Shown: positions 11,267-20,487 of the stretch, piece by piece
Layout: each line of letters starts with the position of its first letter
Numbering within the stretch: the first letter of the stretch is position 1
Source: Hypsibius dujardini
Lineage: Eukaryota; Tardigrada; Eutardigrada; Parachela; Hypsibiidae
DNA length: 29,755 nt
Direction of reading: 5' to 3'
NCBI GenBank assembly: GCA_001579985.1
Contig: LRSR01014075.1
Location: 1-29,755, forward strand
The notes under the pieces: generated by a model
Database searches by the model: none
Seen by the model: the letters and a program-made list of their open reading frames with translations, nothing else
What the model was told of the DNA's origin: nothing
Program-made: the position numbers and the translations under genes

Positions 11267-11942
11267 GGCAGGCAGACAAAGATGACTAGATAGACATAAG
11301 CAAGGATAAAACCAACCAATTAAGGAGATGAACAGACAGATAGGCATATCTTTGCAGAGAAAGCAAGAAACCAGTCAGAAGCTGGGACAAGTATACAACA
11401 ATCACACGCATTGTCGAGGGGAAAAGATGACATATCGACATTTCAAGCCGCGTCCACTAACATTGTCAAGAGGAGCTGGTCCTACGCTGCACTGGATGAT
11501 GTACGCCACGAGTGACAGGATCGCTCCGCACAACAACAACGGCCCAAACCCACCAACCATCTCGAAACAATACTTCACCACTTCCGGTGTCTTTTTCGGC
11601 GGCGTGAGGGTGTTTCCTTTGCCTTGGGCCAAACGTTTGGCCGCCTCGGAGTCCAGCAGGCCAACTTCCGGGTCGACGGAAAGCTTGGCCAGCAACCGAT
11701 TTATTGGAAGACTATGGTCATCCTGATAAAGAACTACATGAACTAGCAGGATTCAAAGCGGAAGATTGAACAGAAGCGGCACATTGAGTATTCGGTGAAT
11801 GCCTGTCTGTCTGTCTGCCCACATATCTATCCATTCGCAAGTCTTCTGTCAGACTGTTCGTTGGTTTGTCTGTCTCCCTGTCAGCCTATCTCATTGTCTG
11901 TCTGTAAGTCTATCTGCCTGCCTCTCTTCATATCTGTCTGCC

Positions 11943-11995
<53 letters not shown>

Positions 11996-12290
11996 GCCGG
12001 TTTACCTATCTGTCTGACTGTCTGCCTGAATATCTGCTTTTCTGTTCCTTTGTCTGCCTGCCTGCCTGTCTATTTATAGGTTACACACTTACTGCAGTCA
12101 TCTCCTGCTTCAAGTCACCCAGCGCCTTTAGCTTCTTCCGCGTTGCCGACTCCTCCGCCGTCTTCCACCAGCACAGCCAAGTCCACGACGACCTGTCGGA
12201 CGTGCCGCCAGGTAGTGACACCGAATTAAGCGAAGACCCACAACTTCGTCGTTGTGCCGGTGTCTGAGTGCAATTTCCGAGGTCGACATC
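6076..12290 (-). CDS. ATP1A-like: Na+/K+-ATPase-type alpha subunit with altered cation sites
   Basis: P2C-type ATPase alpha subunit. Exons in order: 12290-12093 (5' limit uncertain), 11722-11462, 11046-10740, 10241-9910, 9200-8999, 8787-8229, 8147-7732, 7429-7173, 7099-6833, 6615-6485, 6412-6311 and 6196-6076 (TAA 6078-6076). Exons 2-12 give 984 residues in one unbroken frame. Present: [10 protein letters not shown] start of the core, SLTGES in the actuator domain, [14 protein letters not shown] phosphorylation loop, KGAPERIL nucleotide domain, [28 protein letters not shown] and [15 protein letters not shown]. Unusual, in pig alpha-1 numbering: M4 reads NIPGGL instead of NVPEGL (E327G), M5 TDLPE (N776D; E779 kept), M6 LNCVTD (D804N; D808 kept), M8 QNIVHL (Q923N, D926H); E954 is kept. 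The C-terminus is LYV rather than YY. The start codon was not found: exon 1 has a possible TTTTACAG acceptor before 12290 and no suitable in-frame ATG, so a further upstream exon is likely. A typical pump would move 3 Na+ out for 2 K+ in; here transport specificity or activity is doubtful. Confidence 0.93.
6632..6822 (-). repeat. CAGA tetranucleotide tract, ATPase intron
   Basis: CAGA/CAGT/CAGG units between the exons at 6485-6615 and 6833-7099. The tract reads CTGT on the gene's sense strand and abuts the donor of the 6833 exon. Confidence 0.95.
7474..7695. mobile_element. MITE-like inverted-repeat element in ATPase intron
   Basis: About 222 bp bounded by imperfect inverted repeats of about 38 bp. 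The left end starts at CTTTTTACCGGCGCCCAGCA; the right end, read in reverse complement, starts at CTTTTTGCCCGGCGCCCAGC. Both arms run on through GGTCGGAGTT. The element fills most of the 302-bp intron 7430-7731 and has no coding capacity. No certain target-site duplication was identified. Confidence 0.75.
8862..8990 (-). repeat. CAGA tetranucleotide tract, ATPase intron
   Basis: CAGA units with CAAA variants between the exons at 8229-8787 and 8999-9200, CTGT on the sense strand. It ends 9 bp from the splice donor of the upstream exon. Confidence 0.95.
9370..9838 (-). repeat. Degenerate and pure CAGA tracts, largest ATPase intron
   Basis: From 9620 to 9838 there is an almost pure CAGA/CAAA tract. 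Upstream of it, 9370-9620 has weaker repeats in which CAGACATTCAGACAGTGA-like segments recur (near 9385, 9530 and 9600). All lie in the intron between the exons at 8999-9200 and 9910-10241. Confidence 0.85.
10425..10708. repeat. GGAC/GGAT tetranucleotide tract, ATPase intron
   Basis: About 280 bp of GGAC, GGAT and GGCG units, distinct from the CAGA tracts elsewhere, between the exons at 9910-10241 and 10740-11046. The opposite strand gives a spurious Pro/Ser/Val/Arg frame. Confidence 0.95.
11090..11283 (-). repeat. CAGA/CAGG tract, ATPase intron
   Basis: Tetranucleotide tract with CAGG, CAAG and CACG variants, close upstream (in gene sense) of the exon at 10740-11046. Confidence 0.95.
11800..12075 (+). 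repeat. CTGT tract, ATPase intron 1
   Basis: CTGT/CTGC tract between the exons at 11462-11722 and 12093-12290. Unlike the other ATPase introns, CTGT is on the plus strand, so the gene's sense strand reads CAGA. Confidence 0.95.
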
Positions 12291-12335
12291 CTGTAAAACG
12301 TGGTCGGACACTGCCAGTGAAGGGAGTACAGGCAA

Positions 12336-13516
12336 TGCACGCTGGATGCAAGATGCACGTCACAGGTCACTCACAGACACTGCACTTTGTAGATCTTACA
12401 TGAAAACCATCGCAAGCATCAACGGTGCTACTGCTTGTCTGCATATTCTGTCCAGGCCAATTTCGGACGTTTCAGATGTCCAACAGTTCCGTGAGCTGGA
12501 ACAGAAACAAAATTATTTGATGTGACACGATGTGAGGTTGTCTTTTAATGCGATTTGTCTCAAACGAGCGATGACGCCGCATAAATTCGCCTATTGTGAG
12601 AGGTCGCATCAACACCCGACGGCGCTGTGTACTGGACACGCACTGGTACAGTACTACAGTGTAGTATGAAATCAGGCCTCTTCGAATCAATGAATAGAAC
12701 ACGGCATGCGACGTCATAACAAAGCAGTAAACAATTTCACGTTCTTTATCATTATCAGCTATCTGACTGTTCCCTTGATGGTCAGTCTGAATGGCGGTCT
12801 GTCTATCTGCACGTATGTCTGTCTGTCTGCATGTCTGCATGTCTGTCTATCTGTCTGATTCCCATCTCCAAGTCTGCACGTATGCTTGTCTGCATGTCTA
12901 CCTACCTGCCGGCCGTTCTGTCTGTCTGTCTGTCTGTGTCTGTCTGTCTGTCTGTGTCTGTCTGTCTGTGTCTGACTGTCTATCTGTCTGTCTGTCTGTT
13001 TCCCTATCTGCAAGTCTGCACGTATGTTTGAATGCATGTTTTTCTGTCTGCCTATCTACCTACCTGCATGCCTGCCTGCCGTTCTGACTGTCTGTCTGTT
13101 TGCTTCCCCATCTGCAAGTCTGCTTCCCTATCTGCTAGTAAGTTATCTGCTTGCTCGTTTGTCCGTGTGTCTATCTAAATGTCTGTCTGCCTACCTGCCT
13201 CTAGCTTGAAGACTGAAACGTGGAGCTGGGTGAATTGATTGACACCGAGGAAGAATTACCAGTATAAATGAATCGAATTGCAGGATATATTTGCAGAGAG
13301 CGCCGGCAATCAGCCAATCAAATTACGACGGTCACTTCTTTATAGCAAATCTGGGAAGAAGCGTGCCCTTGATTGATTGATTGAGCACCACAAAATCCTC
13401 CTCCGCTTTACATTTTCAACTGCCGCACTGGCAGCTTTCTGTTTTTGAGAGTCACAACAAGCCTTCAAATCCATTTCAACCCAGCCGTTTGGGGGAAAAA
13501 TCGGAACAAAACTTAC
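12336..13516. other. Region upstream of the ATPase gene; CTGT tract 12785-13200
   Basis: No supported gene. 12785-13200 is a degenerate CTGT/CTGC/CTGCA tract that creates long Cys-rich or Arg/Gln-rich frames. The missing 5' exon and promoter of the ATPase gene should lie in or beyond this stretch, but I cannot place them. Confidence 0.7.
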
Positions 13517-13810
13517 TGGATTGTATGATTGCTTATCGTAAAAATCTCCTTCAACAGAATTGGGTCGCTGCCGTGTTTTCCAGTGTCCACGTCGAACTCT
13601 CTCCTCCACTCTGCCCGAAGAGCCCGAAATGTGGAACGAGATGTCGGAAAATCGCAGCAGCGGGGCGGCGAAGCTGGAGGCACTTCCGAGTTTCGGGGAG
13701 AGTAAATCAAAATTTGCTGAAGATCGATTGATTTATTGATTGGCTGATTGATTGGCTGATTGGCTGATTGATTGGCTGACTGATTGTCTGATTGATTGAT
13801 TGATTGATTA

Positions 13811-13844
<34 letters not shown>

Positions 13845-14479
13845 GATTGATTGACGAGATTTTGTCTGAATTTAGAGGGCCACGCTTTCGCGGTGAAATA
13901 TAAAGATGGATGTGATGACTTTTTTACGTTAACGACAATTTTAATGGAGGATTCTTGGGATTGGAATTTGGAAAGGAGAAATTTCCACGAAAGGAATGAT
14001 TTGTCAGTTTATCCAAGGTGGGAGGGGTTAAGACTGACCACTGTCCAATGCGGCTTAAGCTGGCCGCGATGACGTCACAGAGCTTGCGGCTGTTACGACA
14101 ATGAGTCGTCTAAATCGGACACGCTATTCCGCGATCATGTATTTCGCGCGCTCCGATCGATGAAATTACAAAAACAGCCAAAATTTCAAATTATAAAATA
14201 ATATTTAAAAAAAATCAAAAATTAATTAATTTACGATTTGTTAGTTACTATTAAGGGCGGGGCGAGGTTAAAAATTTCCACTGGCCGATGGGGCTTGAAC
14301 CGGCCGCGATGACGTCACCCAGCGTGCGGACTAGTACGAGAGTCAGTCGTCTAAGTCGGACACGGACCGGTTCACCAGTTTCAATCACAGATCCAGCCGC
14401 GATTCCTGTTCCGAACAGCGTGAGGATGAAAGCCAAGGTTCTCGGGTAGATCAGCGAGAAGCAGATTTTTGAACGGGAA
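13517..14479 (-). CDS. Candidate exons: membrane segment and Ser-rich exon
   Basis: Two unassigned minus-strand exons whose phases match. The first, 14479-14376, follows a TTTCAATTGCAG acceptor. It encodes a basic start (SRSK) and a hydrophobic stretch, YPRTLAFILTLFGTGIAAGS, that could span a membrane; it ends at a GTGAAC donor in phase 1. The second, 13716-13517, starts in phase 1 with NFDLLSPKLGSASSF, stays open for about 66 codons and ends at a strong GTAAGT donor; read-through would stop at 13340. They may be 3' exons of the mucin-like gene upstream (14850-15952) or a separate small gene; I could not connect the frames. I do not recognise the family. Confidence 0.3.
13726..13856 (+). repeat. 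(GATT)n microsatellite
   Basis: GATT/GGCT units, almost pure GATT at 13790-13852. It lies in the putative intron between the two candidate exons of 13517-14479. Confidence 0.95.
14028..14128. repeat. Dispersed repeat copy 1 with CRE palindrome
   Basis: About 100 bp that align with 14266-14366 at roughly three quarters identity by eye. Shared blocks include GGCCGCGATGACGTCAC and AGTCGTCTAA.TCGGACACG. A perfect TGACGTCA lies at 14070-14077. Confidence 0.75.
14266..14366. repeat. Dispersed repeat copy 2 with CRE palindrome
   Basis: Second copy of the repeat at 14028-14128, in the same orientation. TGACGTCA lies at 14310-14317. On the minus strand it contains GGTTCAAGCCC, which resembles a Pol III B box, but no tRNA fold could be drawn. 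Confidence 0.75.
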
Positions 14480-14849
14480 CTGCAATTGAAACATACAAAT
14501 ACACGCATATTATTTTTAGCAAATTTTTTTTAAAAATTTTATCAAATCCAAAATTAAATTCTTAATCGATTGGAATGAGCAAAAAAAGCCTGGAGTCAAG
14601 AGGGGCGGAGCTAGCGACCACTATCTCACGGAACCGGAGACTGGCGGATGTGATTTGAGAAATGGCCCGAAACTCCGCCCCCCTGACATCCGAGCAACTT
14701 TCTGCTCATGCCAATCGAGTGGAAATTTAATTTCAATTTTGGGGAGCGTCACTCAAATATCTTTTCGATCTTTTGGTGAATTGTGCGGCGACCCGGAAGA
14801 GGCCAAAAAAGGGTTAGCAAACCGGGTTCCTCGTACAGCCGAGTCGAAT

Positions 14850-15952
14850 TCAACGTCTTCTCAAAATTTCGCCTGAAACACGAACATTTTCAAGGATGAA
14901 ATTTCACGTACCATAAGTGCACCAGTGGCCGTCGAAGGCCGCACACGCCATCGCGGCTGCGGAGGCCTCCATGCCGGGTTGCCGCGTGAACGCCGCGGCC
15001 AGGTTCTCCGTCGCGCAGCAGAGACCCACCGGTCGGGCGGCCCACGACGGCGACCTCGTGTCCGGTGAACACGTCGTGCCATCCTGCGGGTCCGCCGCAT
15101 CCTTTTTCCGTTGAACTTGGTCCCCGGTCGTCGGGGTCGCCGCTTCCGGTATGGCGACCCGAAGGATAGTGGAACTTTGTTCGGTAGTTCTTACCATAGT
15201 TGGTACTTCAGTGGGCGAACTCGTTGTGGTCCGCTCGGTTGTCGTCGAGGTCGTGGTGGGCGCTTCCGGTGTGGCGACCCGAAGGATGGCGGTACTTTGT
15301 TCGGTAGTTCTTACCATAGTTGGTACTTCAGTGGGCGAACTCGTTGTGGTCCGCTCGGTCGTTGTCGAGGTCGTGGTGGGCGCTTCCGTTGTGGCGGTAG
15401 TGGAAGTGCTGGTCGTTGTCGTTGTCGTTGGGATGGGAGTGGTGGAGGCCTCCTTCGTGGCTGTGAGTTCGCTGAAGAGACTTTGAAGATCCGGCGGGAG
15501 CTGTTTGAACGGTTGGAATGACGCCTGGACACGTTTGAATTCCTTTTGCGCTTTGGAAGTGACAATGTTGTTGCTGGGGTCCGCGACGGGGTCCGCGGCC
15601 GGATTGGGAAAGAGGTCTTGAAGGAGTGTGAGTCTCGATGCGCGGTCGGAGAAGACGTCGTTGGTCTTGTCGGCTTCCTGCTGTACGGTCGCTGGAATAT
15701 TTATGATAAGTCCTTAAAAGTTCAGCTGTAACTTCTATGCCTTGATTGTATGATTGCGAATTCAGTTAGTTCGCTTTTACTTGTACGGTTTCTCAAGCCA
15801 CGCCCCTTCCGTATATATTTGAATGAATTTGAATGAATTAAAATCAGGTTGGAGAAATTTCCTAATTTATTCCAGCGCCACTTACTAGAAAGTCCGAGAG
15901 TGACCAGTGTCAGGAAGACAAGCCCCGAAGTGAGTCCATAGGATACGTCCAT
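14850..15952 (-). CDS. Secreted Thr-rich mucin-like protein
   Basis: Exon 1 is 15952-15886 (ATG 15952-15950, GTAAGT donor, phase 1). Exon 2 is 15691-14912 (ATATTCCAG acceptor, GTACGT donor). Exon 3 as modelled is 14872-14850, ending at TGA. The model gives about 289 residues. Exon 1 encodes a hydrophobic signal peptide, with GLVFLTLVTLGLS as its core. Exon 2 then encodes a charged N-terminal segment (TVQQEADKTNDVF), a Thr/Ser/Pro-rich stalk with two 40-residue repeats (ERTTTSSPTEVPTMVRTTEQ is the core), and an Ala-rich Cys region (VGLCCATENL, MACAAF, HWCTYG). The stalk suggests O-glycosylation and a role at the surface, cuticle or gut lining. The family is not recognised. The C-terminus is uncertain: exon 3 is tiny, and the candidate membrane exon at 14376-14479 might be the real continuation. 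Confidence 0.65.
15141..15390 (-). repeat. 120-bp coding tandem duplication in the mucin-like gene
   Basis: The CGCTTCCGGT landmark recurs at 15141 and 15261, and as CGCTTCCGTT at 15381. This defines two adjacent 120-bp units (40 codons) that are nearly identical, which implies a recent duplication. Confidence 0.95.
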
Positions 15953-16408
15953 TATTACGCAGAATCCGCTATTTCGAAAAAAAAACAGATTCCGGAATAG
16001 AAAAATAATAATTCAGTGAGCACTTTTTTAGTTTATTTTGCCTTCAAGTCTTGTCAAAAATTGTCACATACACTTCGATGATACGGCTTAGTAATATGCA
16101 CACCGACAGGTTAATCACAACTACCGCGCTGTCATTAACTCCTCACGCATTCAGCACATTATAATTCGAGCAGACGCTCCGCTAAGGAGCGAAAAAGAAA
16201 ATCAGAACGAAAGAGAAATCTGATTGTATAATTACACACTGCGCTGTCAGAGCCGTCGAACCGCAAATTAGACCGGCCCCTCATTGTCTGACTGAGCAGA
16301 CAGACCTTACCCCACGGCTGTAATACATCTTAAGAGTAATCCGAATTTATGACCAAAATAATTGTACAAAAAACCGTCAGTACAACTACAACGTCGATTA
16401 ACAACTCC

Positions 16409-16556
16409 CCCCCTGGGGGCGCCCTAGGGGTCTAGACCCCTGGTAGTGCCGTTCGATTCAGTTGAAGATGGCGGATGCAATAGCAGTGCCAGGGGTCCAC
16501 CCCCTTCCGGACCCCCAGGGGCGCCCCTAGGGGTCTGGACCCCTGGCACTGGAAAC
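16409..16556. repeat. GC-rich direct and inverted repeat
   Basis: Two direct copies of a GGGGCGCCCCTAGGGGTCTG-type block (16409-16451 and 16512-16554). Perfect 16-bp inverted arms, CAGTGCCAGGGGTCCA at 16484-16499 and its complement at 16536-16551, can form a hairpin with a 36-nt loop. Confidence 0.9.
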
Positions 16557-16655
16557 GCGCTTCTGTGTATATGCTGTAATTAGAGCGTTAATGGGCGAGA
16601 TCAGCGTTGACAACAAGATAATTACACATGTGTGGGAGGGGGATCAAAGCGTCGT

Positions 16656-16712
16656 GTCTGTGTCTGTGTCTGTCTGTCTGTGTCTGTCTGCGTGTGTGCG
16701 TGTGTGTGTGTA
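16656..16712 (+). repeat. TGTCTG/TGTG short tract
   Basis: Short mixed TGTCTG, TGTC and GTGT tract in intergenic DNA. Confidence 0.85.
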
Positions 16713-17519
16713 CCTTGAATTGCCTATTTTTGCTGTCATCTTCTCAATAGAAGCTCTGAAAAGAGTCGGTTCGTTTGAGAAAGTGTTACAACGTGCGGGC
16801 ATTGGAGATTATTGTGTTGCAAGGTGCCTGAGCGAACTTGCCCATGATCGTTTTGGCTTGTTCCGCTGCCGTGTCGGACGTGGACAAATATTTTGTATTT
16901 TAAGGAAACGCGAAATTATTATGTATCAACTTGATTTTGTCTCCAGCGAGAGGTGATGTCGCCGGCGTCGCGTGGTCAACGCACGTTCCGCATCATTTAT
17001 CCTATTTATATTGCTTCCTAATTACTGACTTCAATCCAGTCATTAATTTAAAACTGGAATTCGTTGTTTTATTAAAAACCGTGGGAATTCCGGTGATCAT
17101 GACGAATTATTTTCTAAATGGACGTATAATAAAATTTGACATTAATAAATAGCCGGATATCGAAAAAAAAATTAATAATTTAAAAATATTTTTTTTTGAA
17201 TTTTTTTCTGATTTTTTTTCTTGATTTTTTTGATTATTTAATATTAATAAACTCAGTTCAATAAACGGGAAAATAAATATAAATACATAAATGGAAAATC
17301 AAAAATTTATATTAATATTTCGATATTCGATGTATTGATGTTTTTTTATAATATTAATTATAACGCCACTAAAGGAAAAACTATTAACTATTTCATATTT
17401 TTTGTGATTTGCACGTTTCGTTAATTTTATCGTTGGAACAAAATTGGAACGAAACTCACAATTTTTGGAAGTTCTCCCTCGCCATCAAGCCAGAGCAATT
17501 TTGAAAACTCTCATGCACC

Positions 17520-17915
17520 TCTGGACATCACTTCCAAGTGGAATCTGGAAGCTGGATTGGAATTCCATTGGAGGAATGGAACTTCACTTCCAATTGGAAA
17601 CTGGAAGCTGGATTGGAATGTCAAAGGAGGAACGGACGGAACTGCCTTCTAAGTGGAAACTGGAAGCTGGATTGGAATGTCAAAGGAGGAACGGAACTCC
17701 CTTCCAAGTGGAATCTGGAAGCTGGATTGAAATGTCATAAGAGGAACGGACGGAACTCCCTTCCAAGTGGAAACTGGAAGCTGGATTGGAATGTCATAGG
17801 AGGAACGAACGGAACTCCCTTCCAAGTGGAATCTGGAAGTTAAATTGGAATGCTCAAGGAGGAACGGAACTTCACTTCCAAGTGGAATCTGGAAGTTGGA
17901 TTGGAATGTCAGAGG
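17520..17915 (+). repeat. Minisatellite of about 55-62 bp units
   Basis: About seven degenerate units, each with CCAAGTGGAA, CTGGAAGCTGGATTGGAATG and GGAGGAACGGAAC blocks, starting near 17530. The units differ by a small ACGG insertion. The open frames across it are repeat products. Confidence 0.92.
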
Positions 17916-17946
17916 ACTAACTTTTTGAGAAAGATTTAAAATGTGT

Positions 17947-18164
17947 CTTTAGGGGAACGCGCTCGATTATTTTCACCGGCCGGTACAGAAAATAACGCCC
18001 GGCCCTATTGGCATTGCGCATGTGGTCATAAATACAAGCGGTCAGAGTTCGAGCCGCCCGGGCACGCTAAGCTGTTTGCCGTAGTCTTGTGTCCCGACAT
18101 TTGAAGCAATCAAGCCCAAGCTTTTCTTTACGTGTTCTGTTTAACCGAGCGCGTTCCCCTAAAG
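17947..18164. mobile_element. MITE-like element with perfect 19-bp inverted ends
   Basis: CTTTAGGGGAACGCGCTCG at 17947-17965 is exactly reverse-complemented at 18146-18164. If the TA at 17950-17951 and 18160-18161 is the target duplication, the element proper is 17952-18159 (208 bp) with GGGGAACGCGCTCG ends. It has no coding capacity and fits a Tc1/mariner-derived MITE. Confidence 0.78.
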
Positions 18165-18591
18165 TTATCAGGGGTTCCACTGTATGTTCCAGCCCAATCC
18201 TATGATGATGCATTCTAATTGCATCTCTGCTGTCTCGAAATGAGGTGGGGAATAAATTATTATTATACTGTGCCTGGCGACCACCGACCTTTTACCGCGC
18301 ATTTTATCCATATAAGCTTAATCGCCGGGTTTTTACGGGTATGATCATACACTGTACAAAATCCTCATGAGAATGTCGTGACTAAATTTTGCGGTCTATT
18401 TTTTGGGATTTTGAGTGACTTTGAGTATAAGTTAGACATCGATCGTCAGCTTAGCACTTCAAATATAGGCTACAGGAAAGGCTTCCGGCCCTTGTTGAAA
18501 ACTGAATGAACGGCGTATTACCATTATCACCTGAAGTCCCACGCAAAGCGAAGCTCGATGTACTCGTTTCTGCATTGCAGACCTCCAAGTG
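18165..18591. other. Intergenic stretch without recognised content
   Basis: I see no gene, repeat array or RNA that I can support here. It is mixed in composition, with an AATAAAT at 18250-18256 that could be chance. Confidence 0.5.
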
Positions 18592-18613
18592 ACAGACAGA
18601 CAGACAGACAGAC

Positions 18614-18644
<31 letters not shown>

Positions 18645-18645
18645 A

Positions 18646-18682
<37 letters not shown>

Positions 18683-18740
18683 GGCAAGACATACGGCCAG
18701 GTGGATATACAGACAGACAGACAGACAGACAAACAGATAG
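18592..18740 (+). repeat. CAGA tetranucleotide tract, intergenic
   Basis: Nearly pure GACA/CAGA tract with a short unique interruption around 18685-18710. Confidence 0.95.
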
Positions 18741-20480
18741 ACTTTCAAGCATACACACCGGCAAACAGACAGATAGCAACATAACGGTTGGCTACAACAA
18801 ATGGAACCTTCAGATGCCTAGGCGGCGCCATCGCTCGGTGATCATCATGGCACGCGGAGTAACGTGAAGTGACATCTACCGGGCCTTTGTCTGCTGCTCG
18901 AAGGTTTCGCGCTCCTTCCGTGTAACAGTACACTTGCGCCACCTACAGTAATCGTGCAACATCCGCTACCAGACTAGAAAACCAGCATTAAGGAAGATCT
19001 GCAATGTCTCGAAACACTTCATTAACCGCAAAGGAATTTAATATTACGTTAATCACTATACATGCAGCAAATAGAAAAACAATCTGGTAATACTAAAAAA
19101 TATTTGTGAAAAAATGCAGGGAAATCGGGGTGTGTGATTTCCATTCCGTTCCTTCGTAAGCTCGATGTGAGAGAGTGTGAGGTGAGAAAGAAACTGTTCA
19201 TTTATCGTGATTTTACATTTGCGTCTCGAGATCGAAATCGCTTCTGCCGTTTCAGAAAAACAAGAAAGAAAAATACTTCACACGTCACTTAGTGCAATGG
19301 GCTCAGGCTTGATTGATTGATTGATTCCGTAACAATGTTTCCGAAGTTTCAATTTTTTAATCCCAAGCAACATTTTTCAGAACGTTAACGCATTTTCATT
19401 ATTTAATAGAGGCCCTCAGCCAAACTTGAACAATAAACGGAGATTTTTCCGACTGACCAAAACACCTTCAACAAAATGACTCAGAAAACAGAACACTGCC
19501 GATGCTAATTAATAACGCGCACGCCGTTAACCGAAATTAACACGCAAAAAACGTGTGAGTGCTTCAGTGAGCTCACGCTGCTTTTTCCGTGTAACAAACT
19601 AATAATCCGATGACACCAAGAGTATTCAGGTCGGAAGCCGAATTTTGCATACCTGCAATCATCCATCATCGAACCACCGTGCATGTGCAAAACACACAGA
19701 CACCCGCACCTGCACCGTCACAGACACAGACAGACACAGACAGTCACAAACACAGACACAGACACAGACACAGACACAGACACAGACACAGACACAGACA
19801 CAGACAGACACAGGCACAGACACAGACACAGACACAGACAGACACAGGCACAGACAGACACAGGCACAGACACAGGCACAGACACAGACATTCCATGCAT
19901 TTTCATGTATGACTCGAAACCATGCGTGGAATTAACCGGTAAAGTGTTTGACTAATTTTCCCGCCGATTAAGGCACGACCGTTTGTCGAAAAAAAAGTCG
20001 AAGTCGTTAATCACATTCCAGCTGGTTTTTGAGTGCCGCCCCTCCGTGATACATGACACATTCACATTATATTATGAAAAAATTTAAAGTCCTAAACCGA
20101 CACATACAAACGAACAGACAAAGGCAGGAGTATGTCAAATGGCGGCGCTGCCGATCACCAACCCCGCCAAATCATGAGATGAAATAACTCTTACCTGAAA
20201 TCAGGGCACATCAATGACAACAAACAACCGAAAGAATGCTCGTTGTTGAGAACCTCCGATATATATTTCGCATTTGAAGAGTTCTCGGTCACGGCTGGGC
20301 GCCGGCTCGTCGCGTGGCTCGCACGTTGCTCTCTCCTGAAGTTCATCATACGCGAGGTATGCAGTGATGGCGCGGCGATCAAGTACCCTGGCGGGGTCTT
20401 GGTGCTGGTTGATGGACAAATGGAAAGGGTCCATTTATTGTCCGGCGCATTCGACGTCACTTTCCATTTCACACGTTTGT
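18741..20480. other. Intergenic region upstream of the chitin-binding gene
   Basis: No gene that I can support. It contains a (CACAGA)n tract at 19697-19892. A minus-strand open frame at 20191-20637 ends near a GTAAGA donor, but it overlaps the promoter and 5' UTR of the chitin-binding gene and matches no family I know. Confidence 0.55.
19697..19892 (+). repeat. (CACAGA)n hexanucleotide tract
   Basis: CACAGA units with CAGACACAGG variants, in intergenic DNA. It differs from the tetranucleotide CAGA tracts by its six-base period. Confidence 0.95.
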
Positions 20481-20487
20481 CGGTCGA

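Larger units (their letters stand above)
15953..17439. other. Gene-poor intergenic region
   Basis: No supported gene. It should contain the promoter of the mucin-like gene near its start at 15952. It also holds a strong inverted repeat at 16409-16556, a short TGTCTG tract at 16656-16712 and a very AT-rich stretch at about 17150-17400. The plus-strand frame at 16591-16956 runs through the repeat and looks like chance. Confidence 0.65.

Noticed and set aside
12081-12335. Start of the ATPase at the 5' end of this open frame
   Set aside because: The first codon of the frame is TTG, not ATG. An ATG at 12289-12287 (MSTSE) is in another frame. Only the exon 1 sequence leading to [15 protein letters not shown] is accepted.
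14265-14366. tRNA gene on the minus strand
   Set aside because: A B-box-like GGTTCAAGCCC is present, but the T stem and acceptor stem do not pair.
16591-16956. 121-residue plus-strand frame
   Set aside because: It runs through a TGTCTG tract and shows no domain. A short minus-strand peptide opposite (about 16790-16890) looked coding-like but is only some 35 codons long with stops on both sides.
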